Part shown: positions 35,169 to 35,575 of the stretch, one piece after another | How positions within the stretch are numbered: the stretch's first letter is position 1 | Layout: each line of letters begins with the position of its first letter | NCBI GenBank assembly: GCA_964397015.1 | Contig: CAYNHL010000024.1 | Span: forward strand, 1 to 35,575 | Source: MADRE2 sp964397015 | GTDB taxonomy: Bacteria; Desulfobacterota; Desulfobacteria; Desulfobacterales; Desulfobacteraceae | Reading direction: 5' to 3' | Length of the DNA: 35,575 bases | Made by a program: the position numbers and the translations under genes | The notes under the pieces: model-generated | What the model was told of the DNA's origin: nothing | Database searches by the model: none | What the model saw: the letters and a program-made list of their open reading frames with translations, nothing else

Positions 35169-35575
35169 ATTTATTTTCAAAACTGCTGATTTTCACAATG
35201 GCATCAGTATTCTGCCTGTTGTTCGTTCAACCATCTGCCGCCGAAATCCGGCCCGCTGATTTTGCCTATGGCATGCCCATCGAGCTTACAGGCGGCAATG
35301 CCGTTTATCGTGTGTCGCTGCCCCTTGAAGTTTATGAGACAACAACCCGCAATGATATGGGAGATATCCGGGTTTTCAACAGTGCCGGGACCGTGGTGCC
35401 CCACGTGATCCGTCAGCCTGAAAACAATCGTTTTGAAAAAGAGGTCAAGACCCCTCTGCCGTTTTTCCCGTTGTATCGACATATCGGTCAGTCCGGGAAA
35501 AAGGACCTTACCATGCGGATCGAAAAAAAAGAAGATGGTACTATCATCAATGTGGTATATGATGAAACCGCGGCT
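35165..35575 (+). CDS. DUF3999-type exported protein (N-terminal 137 residues, cut by window edge)
   Basis: The frame starts ATG at 35165, overlapping the DUF2339 stop by four bases with GGAGGA upstream, and stays open to the end of the window. A signal peptide is clear (MNLFSKLLIFTMASVFCLLF, cleavage near residue 26, PSAA). The mature start EIRPADFAYGMPIELTGG, then YRVSLPLEVYETT and DIRVFNSAGTVVPHVI, matches the DUF3999 family, whose members are periplasmic beta-rich proteins with a C-terminal membrane anchor and are usually encoded next to DUF2339 genes. The two are therefore likely to work as a pair. Function unknown. Confidence 0.8.
   Translation, partial: MNLFSKLLIFTMASVFCLLFVQPSAAEIRPADFAYGMPIELTGGNAVYRVSLPLEVYETTTRNDMGDIRVFNSAGTVVPHVIRQPENNRFEKEVKTPLPFFPLYRHIGQSGKKDLTMRIEKKEDGTIINVVYDETAA

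Overview
The window looks like chromosomal DNA of an anaerobic Desulfobacterota bacterium, probably a Desulfobacteraceae-type sulfate reducer. The clues are moderate GC, dense signalling genes, a PilB ATPase carrying a cyclic-nucleotide domain, a pyruvate phosphate dikinase with its PpsR-type regulator, and a CxxU selenoprotein. The assignment is inference from gene content, not from a marker gene. Coding density is high and no stretch above 300 bases lacks a gene. I saw no tRNA, rRNA, CRISPR array or insertion sequence. || Region 1 (1-6.8 kb, minus strand): a tight, mostly overlapping C-P lyase operon, phnG-H-I-J-K-L-M, followed by a TIM-barrel sugar-phosphate isomerase-like gene and the start of a low-molecular-weight phosphatase/ArsC-like gene cut by the window edge. 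Upstream of phnG are TTAA-cored direct repeats with an exact 11-bp period, which look like a Pho box. || Region 2 (6.8-12.1 kb): a hybrid PAS histidine kinase (minus) divergent from a response regulator and a large FapA-type protein (plus). The FapA-type protein has an N-terminal receiver domain that has lost its phosphorylatable aspartate. || Region 3 (12.2-19.4 kb): a complete dppABCDF-type peptide ABC importer (minus) divergent from an M20 peptidase, then a GGQ release-factor-like protein. Together these form a peptide uptake and hydrolysis unit, with a strong hairpin between dppA and dppB. || Region 4 (19.4-25.2 kb): an unrecognised protein with a duplicated domain, a PpsR-type PPDK regulatory kinase/phosphorylase, three small membrane or exported unknowns (one an apparently secreted receiver-like domain), and ppdK in the opposite direction. 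|| Region 5 (25.3-31.5 kb, plus): an ABC-F ATPase, a small membrane protein, PilB with a C-terminal cNMP-binding domain, an orphan 65-aa protein, a SelW-like selenoprotein with an in-frame TGA that ordinary ORF calling misses, a MutT-type Nudix hydrolase and SurE. || Region 6 (31.6 kb-end): an AT-richer QueG-like 2x[4Fe-4S] protein, a 911-aa DUF2339 polytopic membrane protein and, overlapping it by ATGA, the start of a DUF3999-type exported protein that runs off the edge.
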